A stretch of 64,000 nt of DNA from Pseudomonas nitroreducens. GTDB taxonomy: Bacteria; Pseudomonadota; Gammaproteobacteria; Pseudomonadales; Pseudomonadaceae. The stretch is from the NCBI RefSeq assembly GCF_014204515.1, contig NZ_JACHLI010000016.1:1-64000 (forward strand), written 5' to 3'. Below the pieces are notes generated by a model. It did not search any database. It saw nothing but the letters and a program-made list of their open reading frames with translations, and was not told the origin of the DNA. This document shows positions 34,551-42,778 of this stretch, piece after piece. A program made the translations under genes and the position numbers. Each line of letters starts with the position of its first letter. The stretch's first letter is position 1.

Positions 34551-35031
34551 GGGCTTTCTCCAGTTGGACCAGGGCGACGCGCCGGCCTTGCGGGTCGGTG
34601 CGTTCGACGATGCCCTGCGGCGCGTAGCCCAGGCGTGCGTAGAGCAGCAGGCCGGCGGCATTGGCGTTGAAGCAGGACACTTTCATGACCTGCGCCTTGT
34701 ACTGGTCGCGGGCGAGATTCTCCATGACCTCGATCAGGTACTGCGCCACCCCGTGCCGCCGCGCCCAGGGCGCGACCATCATGTTGCCCAGCGCGCAGAA
34801 CGCGTTGGGTTGCCATTGGTAGAAGTTGGCGAAGCCGGCCGCCCGGCCATCCAGCAGCGCCAGCGTGCTGCCGCGCCGCTCGGCCATGGCAGCGGCGAGT
34901 TGGCCAACCGTCAGCGGCCAGCTCGCCTTGGGGTAGCAGTAGAAGAGTTCGTCGGCATCCTGGGGGAAACCCACCACCTCGCCGAGGTCTTCGGCGAGGG
35001 CGGGGCGATGCTGCAGGGCGGGCTGGTTCAC
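34537..35031 (-). CDS. GNAT-family N-acetyltransferase
   Basis: The 164-residue protein has the acetyl-CoA-binding motif V-A-P-W-A-R-R-H-G-V-A (VAPWARRHGVAQYLI) and the C-terminal LLYARLGYAPQG of the GNAT fold. The substrate is unknown. The start is a GTG at 35031 with GGAGAGC just upstream. It overlaps the DsrE-like gene by 14 bases and follows the DUF4136 gene by 28 bases, so all five genes are probably one operon. Confidence 0.83.
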   Translation of the reverse strand: MNQPALQHRPALAEDLGEVVGFPQDADELFYCYPKASWPLTVGQLAAAMAERRGSTLALLDGRAAGFANFYQWQPNAFCALGNMMVAPWARRHGVAQYLIEVMENLARDQYKAQVMKVSCFNANAAGLLLYARLGYAPQGIVERTDPQGRRVALVQLEKALVHA

Positions 35032-35059
35032 ACGCTCTCCGGATTCGATGACGGGCAGG

Positions 35060-35632
35060 TCAGTGCGGCGGGTACTGGGCGATGATCTTCTGCACCGTCT
35101 CGCGGATCGCCGCCTCGCGCTCGGCCGGTGTCGGTGGGCTGCTGCGCATGATCTGCTCGCCACTGCCGCGCCAGACCAGCTTGCCGTCCTTGCCGTCGAG
35201 CATGTCGACCTGGATGGTGGCGACCTTGTAGGTCACGGTGCGGCTTTCGGCCATGGGCGGCGGGCCCCAGTAGCCTCCCCAGTAACCGCCCCAGTAGCCG
35301 CCGGTGTAGGTGGTGACCTGGTCCTGGCGCTGGTCGACGATCAGGTAGGCGCGCAGTTTCACGTCGCCGGGATTGCCACCCTGGGCCTTGCGCAGGCCGC
35401 GCTGGTCGAACTGGTCGGCGATGGCGTCGCTGATGCGTTGCTCGGTGAGGTCGCTCTTGATGCGCGGATCATCCGGGCGGTACTCGAAGGCCGGCTGCGC
35501 CCAGCTCCAGGTCAGGTAGCGGGAAAAGTCGCGGGTGGTGTCGTAGTCGCGGCTGACGCTGGTGGTTTCGCAGGCAGCGAGGCCAAGCAGCAGGCTCAGC
35601 AACAGGGAACGGGACAGCAAACGGCGGATCAT
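35060..35632 (-). CDS. DUF4136-family lipoprotein
   Basis: The 190-residue protein has a lipobox signal (LLLGLAACETT) and the DUF4136 pattern with YDTTRDFSRYLTWSW and a C-terminal TVQKIIAQYPP. A Gly/Tyr/Trp repeat (GGYWGGYWGGYWG) interrupts the middle. AGGAGTA precedes the ATG at 35632. It heads the GNAT-DsrE-GcvH-VanX operon. A second family member is encoded at 36677-37285. Confidence 0.82.
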   Translation of the reverse strand: MIRRLLSRSLLLSLLLGLAACETTSVSRDYDTTRDFSRYLTWSWAQPAFEYRPDDPRIKSDLTEQRISDAIADQFDQRGLRKAQGGNPGDVKLRAYLIVDQRQDQVTTYTGGYWGGYWGGYWGPPPMAESRTVTYKVATIQVDMLDGKDGKLVWRGSGEQIMRSSPPTPAEREAAIRETVQKIIAQYPPH

Positions 35633-35765
35633 GGTCGCAATACTCCTGTCAGAGAATTCCATCCAAGCGCAAGGCAGAAGGAATGGCAAGCGGGGAATGT
35701 TCAGCGTCTGGCCCGGCACTTCCGGTTGCTAGAGTCGTCACCTGGTTCAGGTCTGGGAGACGGCC

Positions 35766-36692
35766 ATGAGACTTCAGGCTCGGGGAGTGGCGCTGGTTCT
35801 GGTCCTGCTGGCCGGATGCAGCGTGGAAAACGTTCGTTCGTTGCAGCCATCGCCGCAGGTCGTGGCGCATCGGGCAGGTACCGCCGATGCACCGGAGAAC
35901 ACCCTGCTGGCAATCCGCCGGGCGCTGGCTAATCACAGCGACGCGCTGTGGCTGTCGGTGCAGGCTTCCGCCGATGGGGTCGCGGTGCTTTACCGGCCGG
36001 CGGACCTCTCGGCGTTGACCGATGCGCAGGGCGCCGTGAGTTCGAAGTCGTGGGAGCAGTTGCGTACGGTCAACGCGGGTTATCGCTTCGGCGGGCCGCT
36101 GGGGGACTACCCGTATCGCCTGGAACCCCAGGCAATCCCGACGCTGGCCGAAGCACTGCGCGCTATTCCACCGTCGACGCCGGTATTGCGCGATATCAAG
36201 GCGCAACCGGTGGGCAGCGTGATTGACGCAGTGGCCCGCACGCTGGATCGGGAACACGCCTGGTCGCGGGTTCGTTTCTATTCCACACAGCGTGATGCCA
36301 GCGACTACCTGGCGCAGCACTACGCCGACCGGGCGCAGCGTTTCGAGAGCCGAGACGCCACGCGCAACCGGCTGGTCGACCTGGCCCTGGGAAGGCGCTG
36401 TGCGCCGCCGGCTGCTGGCACCTGGATGGGCATCGAGCTGGAGCGCGAGCTGAGCGTGACCGAACAGTTCACCCTCGGGGCGTCGACCCATGGGGTGAAG
36501 CCTGCGCGGTTGTGGACAGCCCAGGCGATGGACTGTGTGCGGCGCTCGGCGGGGGTTACGGTGGTAATGTTCGGCATCAACTCGGCGACTGCCTATCGCC
36601 TGGCGCACGGGTTGGGGGCGGATGCGGTGATGGTGGATTCGCCGGCGAGCGTGCCGGCCTACCGGCGTGCCGAGGATCAGCCCGGCGGATAG
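35766..36692 (+). CDS. Lipoprotein with degenerate glycerophosphodiester phosphodiesterase domain
   Basis: The 308-residue protein has a lipobox (VLLAGCSV) and a GDPD-like barrel with HRAGTADAPENT at 35-46 retaining the first His-Arg and the Glu. The metal ligands expected next (E-x-D then H-D) are replaced: Trp62, Ser64, Arg77 and Pro78 occupy those positions. I infer a non-catalytic or altered enzyme on the outer membrane. Its end overlaps by 16 bases the end of the convergent DUF4136 gene. Confidence 0.75.
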   Translation: MRLQARGVALVLVLLAGCSVENVRSLQPSPQVVAHRAGTADAPENTLLAIRRALANHSDALWLSVQASADGVAVLYRPADLSALTDAQGAVSSKSWEQLRTVNAGYRFGGPLGDYPYRLEPQAIPTLAEALRAIPPSTPVLRDIKAQPVGSVIDAVARTLDREHAWSRVRFYSTQRDASDYLAQHYADRAQRFESRDATRNRLVDLALGRRCAPPAAGTWMGIELERELSVTEQFTLGASTHGVKPARLWTAQAMDCVRRSAGVTVVMFGINSATAYRLAHGLGADAVMVDSPASVPAYRRAEDQPGG

Positions 36693-37285
36693 CCGTCCAT
36701 GGCCTTGCGCGCCGCTTCGCGCAGGGCGCGGGCCTGGTCGCTCTGGCTGTCGCCGTTGTCGTACTCGGCGCTGCCGCTCCACACCTGCTGGTTGCTGCGG
36801 GCGTCGAACAGGGCGATGCGCACCACGCTGACGGTGACCACGTAGGTGCGCGTGACGGGGTAGGAGGCGCCGCCGTACCAGGGGTCGTTCCAGCGGCCGT
36901 AACCGCCACCGCCATACCCGCCGCCATAGTAGCCGCCGCCGTAATAGTCGGTGGTCTGCCGGGTGCGTTGTTCTCTGGAGAGGTGCGCGCTGACGCGCAG
37001 GTCGGCCGGGGTGTTCGTCCGCGCCGGGCGCAGGCCGCGCTGGTCGAGGGCTTCGCTGACGGCGTCCTGCAGCGGGCCGCCGAAACCGCCAGCGTCGGAC
37101 CAGTTCCACGAGCGGTAGCGCCCGTAGTCCAGCGGTGGCGCCGGATAGCTGCCGGGGTCCAGGCCGGGGTTGGCGGCCTGGGCTGGGGCCGCGGGCATCG
37201 GCAGCGAGGTGGCGGTGTAGGGGTTCTGGCTCTGGCAGGCGGCCAGGGCGGCGAACAGCGGCAGGATCAACAGATGGCGCGGCAT
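36677..37285 (-). CDS. DUF4136-family lipoprotein
   Basis: The 202-residue protein has a lipobox (FAALAACQS), the pattern PPLDYGRYRSWNW and a tyrosine- and glycine-rich stretch (YYGGGYYGGGYGGGGYG), like its paralogue at 35060. GGAGTCC precedes the ATG at 37285. The two genes flank the GDPD-like lipoprotein gene, which suggests a shared envelope role or local duplication. Confidence 0.82.
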   Translation of the reverse strand: MPRHLLILPLFAALAACQSQNPYTATSLPMPAAPAQAANPGLDPGSYPAPPLDYGRYRSWNWSDAGGFGGPLQDAVSEALDQRGLRPARTNTPADLRVSAHLSREQRTRQTTDYYGGGYYGGGYGGGGYGRWNDPWYGGASYPVTRTYVVTVSVVRIALFDARSNQQVWSGSAEYDNGDSQSDQARALREAARKAMDGYPPG

Positions 37286-37338
37286 GACGGACTCCGGCAC
37301 GCCGGTCTAGGGTGGCGTGCGCACTGGCAACTATGCAC

Positions 37339-38109
37339 CTAATCCTGCGGCCGGCACAGCCAGTGCAGGTAGCGGCCGAGGCCGGCGAAGGCGGGATGTC
37401 GACGGTATTGCAGTTCCATCTCCACCAGGTCCAGCGGTTCGGCCTTGTGCTGGAACTCCACCGGCATGTAGTCGTGGAACACCCGCACGCCGCTGCGTGC
37501 CTCGATGCGCCAGTGGCCGCTCATGTTTTCTTCGAGTACGCGCGGGTCGAGCGGTTCCTGCGGCGTCAGGCTCTGGCCCTCGCCGGAGAAGCGGTTCTTG
37601 CGCAGCTTGCGGAAGTGCCCCTTGAGCAGGTTGCGGTAGATCAGCGCATCGCGGTTGTAGAAGGCCAGGGACAGCCAGCCATCGACTCGGGTCAGCTGGT
37701 GCAGCACGGGGAGGATCGCCAGCGGCTCGGCCAGCCATTCCAGCACGGCGTGGCAGATCACCAGGTCGTAGGGCTCGTTGAGCTGGCCGAGCAGCTCCTG
37801 CCACGGCGCCGCGATGAAGGTGGCGGGCAGGCCGGCTTCCTCGAAGCGCTGGCGCGCGCCTTCGAGCATCGGCGCCGCGGGTTCGGCGAGGGTGACGTCG
37901 TGGCCACGCCCGGCCAGCCACAGCGACATGTGGCCCAGGCCCGCGCCGATGTCCAGCACGCGCAGCGGTCGATCGGGCAGTGCTTCAGCGAGGTCGGCCT
38001 GCAGCACGGCGAGGCGAATCGCGCCCTTGGCGCCGCCGTAGATCTTCTCGGCGAAGCGCGTGGCCAGTTCGTCGAAATGGCGGTCGCCGGTCTTCGGGGA
38101 GTCGCTCAC
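37339..38109 (-). CDS. cmoM: SAM-dependent methyltransferase, CmoM-like
   Basis: The 256-residue class I methyltransferase has the SAM motif VLDIGAGLGHMSLWLAGRG and CmoM-type segments VICHAVLEWLAEP, FYNRDALIYRNLLKGHFRK and QSLTPQEPLDP. CmoM methylates the carboxymethoxy group of wobble uridine (cmo5U) in tRNA. The GTG start at 38109 overlaps the stop of the MazG-like gene. Confidence 0.85.
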   Translation of the reverse strand: MSDSPKTGDRHFDELATRFAEKIYGGAKGAIRLAVLQADLAEALPDRPLRVLDIGAGLGHMSLWLAGRGHDVTLAEPAAPMLEGARQRFEEAGLPATFIAAPWQELLGQLNEPYDLVICHAVLEWLAEPLAILPVLHQLTRVDGWLSLAFYNRDALIYRNLLKGHFRKLRKNRFSGEGQSLTPQEPLDPRVLEENMSGHWRIEARSGVRVFHDYMPVEFQHKAEPLDLVEMELQYRRHPAFAGLGRYLHWLCRPQD

Positions 38110-38423
38110 TTGGCGCCCCCTTGGATGAAGCGCCGCTCGCTGTCGGCCAGCTTGGCGAGTACCGCCTGGTTCATGTCGATGCCCAGTTCGGCGCACATCA
38201 GCAGCAGGTAGAGGACGATGTCGCCGACTTCCTGGCCGGCGTGGGCGAGTTTTTCCGCCGGCAGCTGGCGCGATTCGTCTTCGCGCAGCCACTGGAAGAT
38301 TTCCACCAGCTCGGCCATTTCCACGCTGGCGGCCATGGCCAGGTTCTTCGGGCTGTGGAAGCGACTCCAGTCGTTGTGGTCGCGGATGGCGTGCAGGCGG
38401 GCGGTGATGGCTTCAAGGTTCAT
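38106..38423 (-). CDS. MazG-like nucleotide pyrophosphohydrolase
   Basis: The 105-residue all-helical protein has the MazG/dCTPase signature: MAASVEMAELVEIFQWL with the paired glutamates, then QEVGDIVLYLLLMCAELGID. Such enzymes hydrolyse noncanonical or excess dNTPs to the monophosphate. It is coupled to cmoM by a GTGA overlap. Confidence 0.88.
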   Translation of the reverse strand: MNLEAITARLHAIRDHNDWSRFHSPKNLAMAASVEMAELVEIFQWLREDESRQLPAEKLAHAGQEVGDIVLYLLLMCAELGIDMNQAVLAKLADSERRFIQGGAK

Positions 38424-38430
38424 TGCAGAA

Positions 38431-38450
38431 GGGGCTCCAGCGTGAGCCCC
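38431..38450 (-). terminator. Hairpin after the MaoC gene
   Basis: Seven-base arms ggggctc and gagcccc around a six-base loop, followed on the minus strand by TTCTGC. It sits between the MaoC and MazG-like genes and is a weak intrinsic terminator or attenuator. Confidence 0.45.
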
Positions 38451-38470
38451 ATAGCTTCAAGCCTGGCGCT

Positions 38471-39328
38471 TCAAACGTCCAGCGGACTCCAGCTGCCGGC
38501 CATGTGCGGCAGGTCGTCCTTGCCGCGCAGGCTGAACTGCCCGGAAGGTGCCGCTTCGCTGGCCAGCAGCTTCACGGCGGAGGGCAGCAGCACCGGTTTC
38601 TGGAAGCGCACCTCGACCTGGTAGCCGGCTGCTGGCAGGCGTTCGCCCAGCGCCGCCAGGCTGCGCGCCTTGTTCCACAGGCCATGGGCAATCGCGCGGG
38701 GGAAGCCGAACAGCTTGGCGCTGAAGGCGGACAGGTGGATCGGGTTGTAGTCGCCGGCCACGCGGGCGTAGCGCCGGCCGATGTCGGCCGGGCAATTCCA
38801 CTCGTCCAGCGGCTGGAGCGGCAGCTCGGTGATCGCTTCGCGCGGCGGTGGCGTGCCGTCCAGCCGCATGCCGCGGAACAGGATGCGGCTGTCGCCCTCC
38901 CAGAGCAGGCCGAGCTGGTCGTGCAGTTGGGTGATGATGCTGAAGGTCACGCCCTTCTCGTGGGGCTGCAGGTCCGCCACGCGCACGCTGACGTTGAACG
39001 GTCCCAGGCCGCCCAGGGGTCGCAACACGCTGATACGGTTTTCCAGGTGCACCAGGCCCAGCAGCGGGAAGGGGAAGCTCGCATCGGTGAGCAGGCCCAT
39101 CTGCAGACCGAAGGCGAGGATGTGCGGATAAGTCGGCGGCAACAGGTGGTTGTCGGTGAAACCGCAGACCTTGCGATAGCGTTCCAGGTGCTTCGGATCG
39201 ACCGTAACCGGGCAGCGCAGGCCGCGCGTCGGCAGGCTGCGGCCGCGCACGCCACGGCGCACGGCGGCGCGGGCGAACAGGCCGGTGAGGGCGGGTGGGG
39301 CGGACAGGTCGAGCCAATCGCGGGACAT
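38471..39328 (-). CDS. MaoC-like hot-dog dehydratase
   Basis: The 285-residue protein has two hot-dog folds; the C-terminal one carries the hydratase motif YARVAGDYNPIHLSAFSAKL followed by GFPRAIAHGLW, with the catalytic Asp and His. It would hydrate or dehydrate enoyl-acyl thioesters. Nearby FabG-type and thiolase genes suggest a shared fatty-acid or polyketide-like cycle, but an AraC regulator gene separates them. Confidence 0.83.
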   Translation of the reverse strand: MSRDWLDLSAPPALTGLFARAAVRRGVRGRSLPTRGLRCPVTVDPKHLERYRKVCGFTDNHLLPPTYPHILAFGLQMGLLTDASFPFPLLGLVHLENRISVLRPLGGLGPFNVSVRVADLQPHEKGVTFSIITQLHDQLGLLWEGDSRILFRGMRLDGTPPPREAITELPLQPLDEWNCPADIGRRYARVAGDYNPIHLSAFSAKLFGFPRAIAHGLWNKARSLAALGERLPAAGYQVEVRFQKPVLLPSAVKLLASEAAPSGQFSLRGKDDLPHMAGSWSPLDV

Positions 39329-39534
39329 CGGGTATCTCCTGGCGGGTATTGGATCAGCTTAGCCAGCGCTGACCGACGGGCATTGGCCGTGGTTACGCGG
39401 CGCGCGGCAGGCAAGTCAATATGACCGTCCGATTGCTCGGATATTTCCCTCGGGCTGCCTTCTGATTCTCTTGAGGGGTGAGAGGAAAGCTGCCTAAGAT
39501 GGGCCCGCCCCATGGATAACTAGAAAAAAACACC

Positions 39535-40542
39535 ATGCGTGATCTGACCGACGATGTGGCGCTGATGCGCCCGGTGATCGACGCCCTGCGCGCCAGCGGA
39601 GCCGACCCCGACCGCGTGCTGGCTCGCGTCGGCCTGCCTGCTGGCAGCCTGCCTGCCGGACGATTCCCCCACAGCGCCCAGAACCTGTTCTGGAAGGCTG
39701 CTGCGCAAGAGTGCGGCGAAGAGCATGTCGGCCTTTATCTGGCCGGCCATCTGCCCGCATTCCACGGCCTGCTGCTGGAATACCTGTTCCTCTCCAGCGC
39801 CACCTTCGGCGAGGGCCTGCGTCACGCCCTGCGCTATGTACGCCTGCTCTCCGACACCCTCAACGCCCGCCTGGAAGTGGAAGGCGAGCAGGCCGTGCTG
39901 CTGCTCGGCCATACCGCCGGAACCAACCGGCACTTCCCGGAAATGCTCGCTGGCGCGGTGGTGCGCCTATTCGACGCGCTTACCGAGGGTGACTTCAAGC
40001 CCCAGCAGGTGCAGCTGATGCACGAGGAAGGCGCGCCTGCCGAGCGTTACCGTGAGGTCTATGGTTGCCCCGCCGTGCTCGGCGCCGAGCGCTACGCGCT
40101 GGTGTTTGACGCTGAAGTGCTGGAAAAGCCTTCGCGCCACGCCGCGCCGGAACTGCTGCGCATGCACGAGTCCCTGGCACGCCGGCAACTGGCCGAGGTG
40201 GAGCGTCTGGACCTGGTGCGCAAGGTGCGCGAATTGATCGGCGTGCTGCTGGTGGATGGCGGCGCGACCCTGGAGCAGGTCGCCGCCCGGCTGGACATGC
40301 CGGCCCGCCGCCTGCGCGAGCGCCTGGCCATGGCCGGCGTACGTTTCAATGACCTGGTCACCGACTATCGCTGCCGCCTGGCCAAGGAACTGCTGCTCAA
40401 GACCGACGAGCGCATCGAAGTGATCGTCGAACGCACCGGCTTCTCCGAGCCGAGCACCTTCTACCGCGCCTTCAAGCGCTGGGTCGGCGAGACCCCGGTG
40501 GAATTCCGCCGCCGCGGCCGGCCGCAGCCGCCGGCGGAGTGA
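39535..40542 (+). CDS. AraC-family transcriptional regulator
   Basis: The 335-residue regulator has an N-terminal arabinose-binding-like domain (LPAGRFPHSAQNLFWKAAAQ; AGTNRHFPEM), and a C-terminal two-HTH domain (about 235-335) ending in the AraC signature VIVERTGFSEPSTFYRAFKR. It is divergent from the MaoC gene, a likely target. No strong ribosome site precedes the ATG. Confidence 0.88.
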   Translation: MRDLTDDVALMRPVIDALRASGADPDRVLARVGLPAGSLPAGRFPHSAQNLFWKAAAQECGEEHVGLYLAGHLPAFHGLLLEYLFLSSATFGEGLRHALRYVRLLSDTLNARLEVEGEQAVLLLGHTAGTNRHFPEMLAGAVVRLFDALTEGDFKPQQVQLMHEEGAPAERYREVYGCPAVLGAERYALVFDAEVLEKPSRHAAPELLRMHESLARRQLAEVERLDLVRKVRELIGVLLVDGGATLEQVAARLDMPARRLRERLAMAGVRFNDLVTDYRCRLAKELLLKTDERIEVIVERTGFSEPSTFYRAFKRWVGETPVEFRRRGRPQPPAE

Positions 40543-40605
40543 TCGAACCGCTTCGAGCACCTCTCTGGATAGGCTTTGCCGGTCTTCCCATTCAAGGATT
40601 CACCG

Positions 40606-41007
40606 ATGCAAAGCCGACTCTGCCAGACCCTGCTGCTGGCCGCCCTTTACCTGGGCGGCCGCTGCGCCGTGGCCGGGGAAATGAGTGAAACCGCCTTCTC
40701 CCGTCTGGACCGCAACGGCGACGGCTACATCGAGGCCAGCGACATGGCTGCGATGCGCGAGCGCATGTTCCATCGCCTGGACCGCAATCAGGATGGGCAG
40801 GTGACGCGCGAGGAGGTGGCCCCCGCCAACCCTGGCGTGCAGGTTTCGCCCAACGCTTTGCCCTGGCCGGATCAGGATGGCGATGGGCGGATCAGCCTGG
40901 CGGAGTTCATGAGTCAGGAACCGGCGCTGATCGTGCGCGGGGATCGCGATGGTGATCATCGGGTGAGTGCGCAGGAGTTCCGCGAGCTGGTGGCGGCGCG
41001 GCGGTGA
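40606..41007 (+). CDS. Exported EF-hand calcium-binding protein
   Basis: The 133-residue protein has a signal peptide (to about residue 24) and four EF-hand loops: DRNGDGYIEASD, DRNQDGQVTREE, DQDGDGRISLAE and DRDGDHRVSAQE. Each has the DxDxDG-like calcium pattern; the last has His in place of Gly. It probably binds Ca2+ in the periplasm. An upstream in-frame ATG at 40576 is less likely because the signal peptide starts at 40606. Confidence 0.85.
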   Translation: MQSRLCQTLLLAALYLGGRCAVAGEMSETAFSRLDRNGDGYIEASDMAAMRERMFHRLDRNQDGQVTREEVAPANPGVQVSPNALPWPDQDGDGRISLAEFMSQEPALIVRGDRDGDHRVSAQEFRELVAARR

Positions 41008-41045
41008 TCCGCGGAGGTGGCTGAACCTGATCGGTGATGTCGGTG

Positions 41046-41160
41046 CCCACGCGGGCCCTCACCCCAGCCCTCTCCCGGAGGGAGAGGGGGCAGACCGTGC
41101 CGGCTGACGCCGTGGCCTCATCCTTTGCCGAACGGTTCCCTCTCCCGTTTGCGGGAGAGG
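41046..41160. repeat. CCCTCTCCC-type intergenic repeat
   Basis: Two CCCTCTCCC/GGGAGAGGG palindromes flank AGACCGTGCCGGCTGACGCC. The copy at 48255 has the same order of elements. It is directly followed by a GGCGGATAAC repeat. Confidence 0.75.
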
Positions 41161-41168
41161 GTTGGCGG

Positions 41169-41243
41169 GTAGGGCGAATAACGCGCCAGCGTTATCCGCC
41201 ATCAAGGGCTGGCGGATAACCTGTTCCAGGTTATGCGCCCTAC
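41169..41243. repeat. GGCGGATAAC double-hairpin repeat, copy 2
   Basis: 75 bases from gtagggcgaataacg to gttatgcgccctac with two internal hairpins; the outer ends are inverted repeats (GTAGGGCG/CGCCCTAC). Confidence 0.88.
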
Positions 41244-41254
41244 GCCGTTCGGGC

Positions 41255-42610
41255 TTACGCCCCCAGCAGGCTCTGCCCGCAGACCCGCAGCACTTGCCCG
41301 CTCACCGCACCGGAGCCCGGCTGGGCAAACCAGGCCACGGCTTCGGCGACGTCCTGCGGCAGGCCGCCCTGGCCCATGGAGTTCATCCGCCGGCCGGCCT
41401 CGCGGATGGTCAGCGGGATGGCGGCGGTCATCTGGGTTTCGATAAAGCCCGGTGCCACCGCATTGATGCTGATGCCCTTCTTGCCCAGCGCTGGCGCCCA
41501 GGCTTGGGCCAGGCCGATCAGGCCGGCCTTGCTCACCGCGTAGTTGGTCTGGCCCATGTTGCCGGCGATGCCGCTGATGGAGGCCAGCAGCACCACGCGG
41601 CCATCGTCGTGCAGCTTGTTCGCGTCCAGCAGCGCCTGGGTCAGTACCTGTGGAGCTTTCAGGTTCACGTCGATCACCGAGGTCCAGAAGGCTTCGCTCA
41701 TCTTGGCGACGGTCTTGTCGCGGGTGATGCCGGCGTTGTGCACCACGATGTCGACGCCATCGGGTAGCGCGGCCACCAGCTGCGCGCCGGCGTCAGGCGC
41801 GCAGATGTCCAGCGCCACACCACGGCCGCCCAGGCGTGCGGCCAGCGCGTCGAGAGCATCCTTGGCCGGCGGCACGTCCAGCAGCACCACTTCGGCGCCA
41901 TCACGGGCGAGGGTTTCGGCAATCGCTGCGCCGATGCCACGAGCGGCACCGGTCACCAGCGCGCGCTTGCCCACCAGCGGGCGGCTCCAGTCCTGCACCT
42001 GCTTGTCGTAGGCGGACAGGCGCACCACCTGCCCGGAGACATAGGCGCTCTTGGGCGAGAGGAAGAAGCGCAGCGCGCCTTCGAGCTGGTCCTCGGCGCC
42101 CTTGCCGACGTACACCAGCTGCACGTTGCCGCCACGGCGGATTTCCTTGCCCAGGGAGCGGCTGAAACCTTCCAGGCTGCGCTGCACGCTGGCGGCGATG
42201 GGGTCCTTGAGCGACTCCGGTGCGCGCCCGAGGATCACCACATGCGGGCATTTATCCAGGCCCTTGAGGGCGCCCTGGAAGAAGGTGCGCAGCTCCAGGG
42301 TCTGTTCGAAACGGGTCAGGCCGCTGGCATCGAAAACGATGGCCTTGAGCTTCGGGCCGTGTTCGGCAGTCCAGCGCGGCAGGCCGTACTGGCCGTCGAC
42401 GAAGGCGAAGATCGAGTCGGTCAGGCGCTCGGCAAAGGGCAGCACCGCTTCGTTCAGGTTGCCCTCGCCGCCGAGCAGCAGCGCCCCGTCCACCGGCCGC
42501 GTGCGCCCGGCGCTCCAGCGCTCCAGGCGGACCGGCGCGGGCAGGCCGAGGGCTCCGACCAGGCGGCGGCCGACGTTGGAGTTGGCGAAGGCGATGTAGC
42601 GATCGGTCAT
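41255..42610 (-). CDS. High-molecular-weight 3-oxoacyl-ACP/CoA reductase (FabG4-like SDR)
   Basis: The 451-residue protein joins an N-terminal degenerate Rossmann domain (about 1-200) to a full SDR domain with the cofactor motif VTGAARGIGAAIAETLA and catalytic YAVSK (NYAVSKAGLIG). It reduces 3-ketoacyl thioesters. It is divergent from the thiolase gene (168 bases), so the two probably share a control region and act in one acyl-CoA pathway. Confidence 0.88.
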   Translation of the reverse strand: MTDRYIAFANSNVGRRLVGALGLPAPVRLERWSAGRTRPVDGALLLGGEGNLNEAVLPFAERLTDSIFAFVDGQYGLPRWTAEHGPKLKAIVFDASGLTRFEQTLELRTFFQGALKGLDKCPHVVILGRAPESLKDPIAASVQRSLEGFSRSLGKEIRRGGNVQLVYVGKGAEDQLEGALRFFLSPKSAYVSGQVVRLSAYDKQVQDWSRPLVGKRALVTGAARGIGAAIAETLARDGAEVVLLDVPPAKDALDALAARLGGRGVALDICAPDAGAQLVAALPDGVDIVVHNAGITRDKTVAKMSEAFWTSVIDVNLKAPQVLTQALLDANKLHDDGRVVLLASISGIAGNMGQTNYAVSKAGLIGLAQAWAPALGKKGISINAVAPGFIETQMTAAIPLTIREAGRRMNSMGQGGLPQDVAEAVAWFAQPGSGAVSGQVLRVCGQSLLGA

Positions 42611-42778
42611 GGAACGGGCTCCTGCACGGGTTCTCTAAAGTGCTGACCACTCTACGCAGCAGCGGGTTCGGCGCAATTGACCGCGCTGACCTGCGCAACG
42701 GCGGGGCGGCCAATGCGACACAAGCGGCTAAGGTTAGCCTTGACCGCACTTCAACGCTCATCCTTGTAGGAGCTCTGC

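Noticed and set aside
41034..41219. 61-codon frame after the EF-hand gene
   Set aside because: Entirely made of intergenic repeat sequence.
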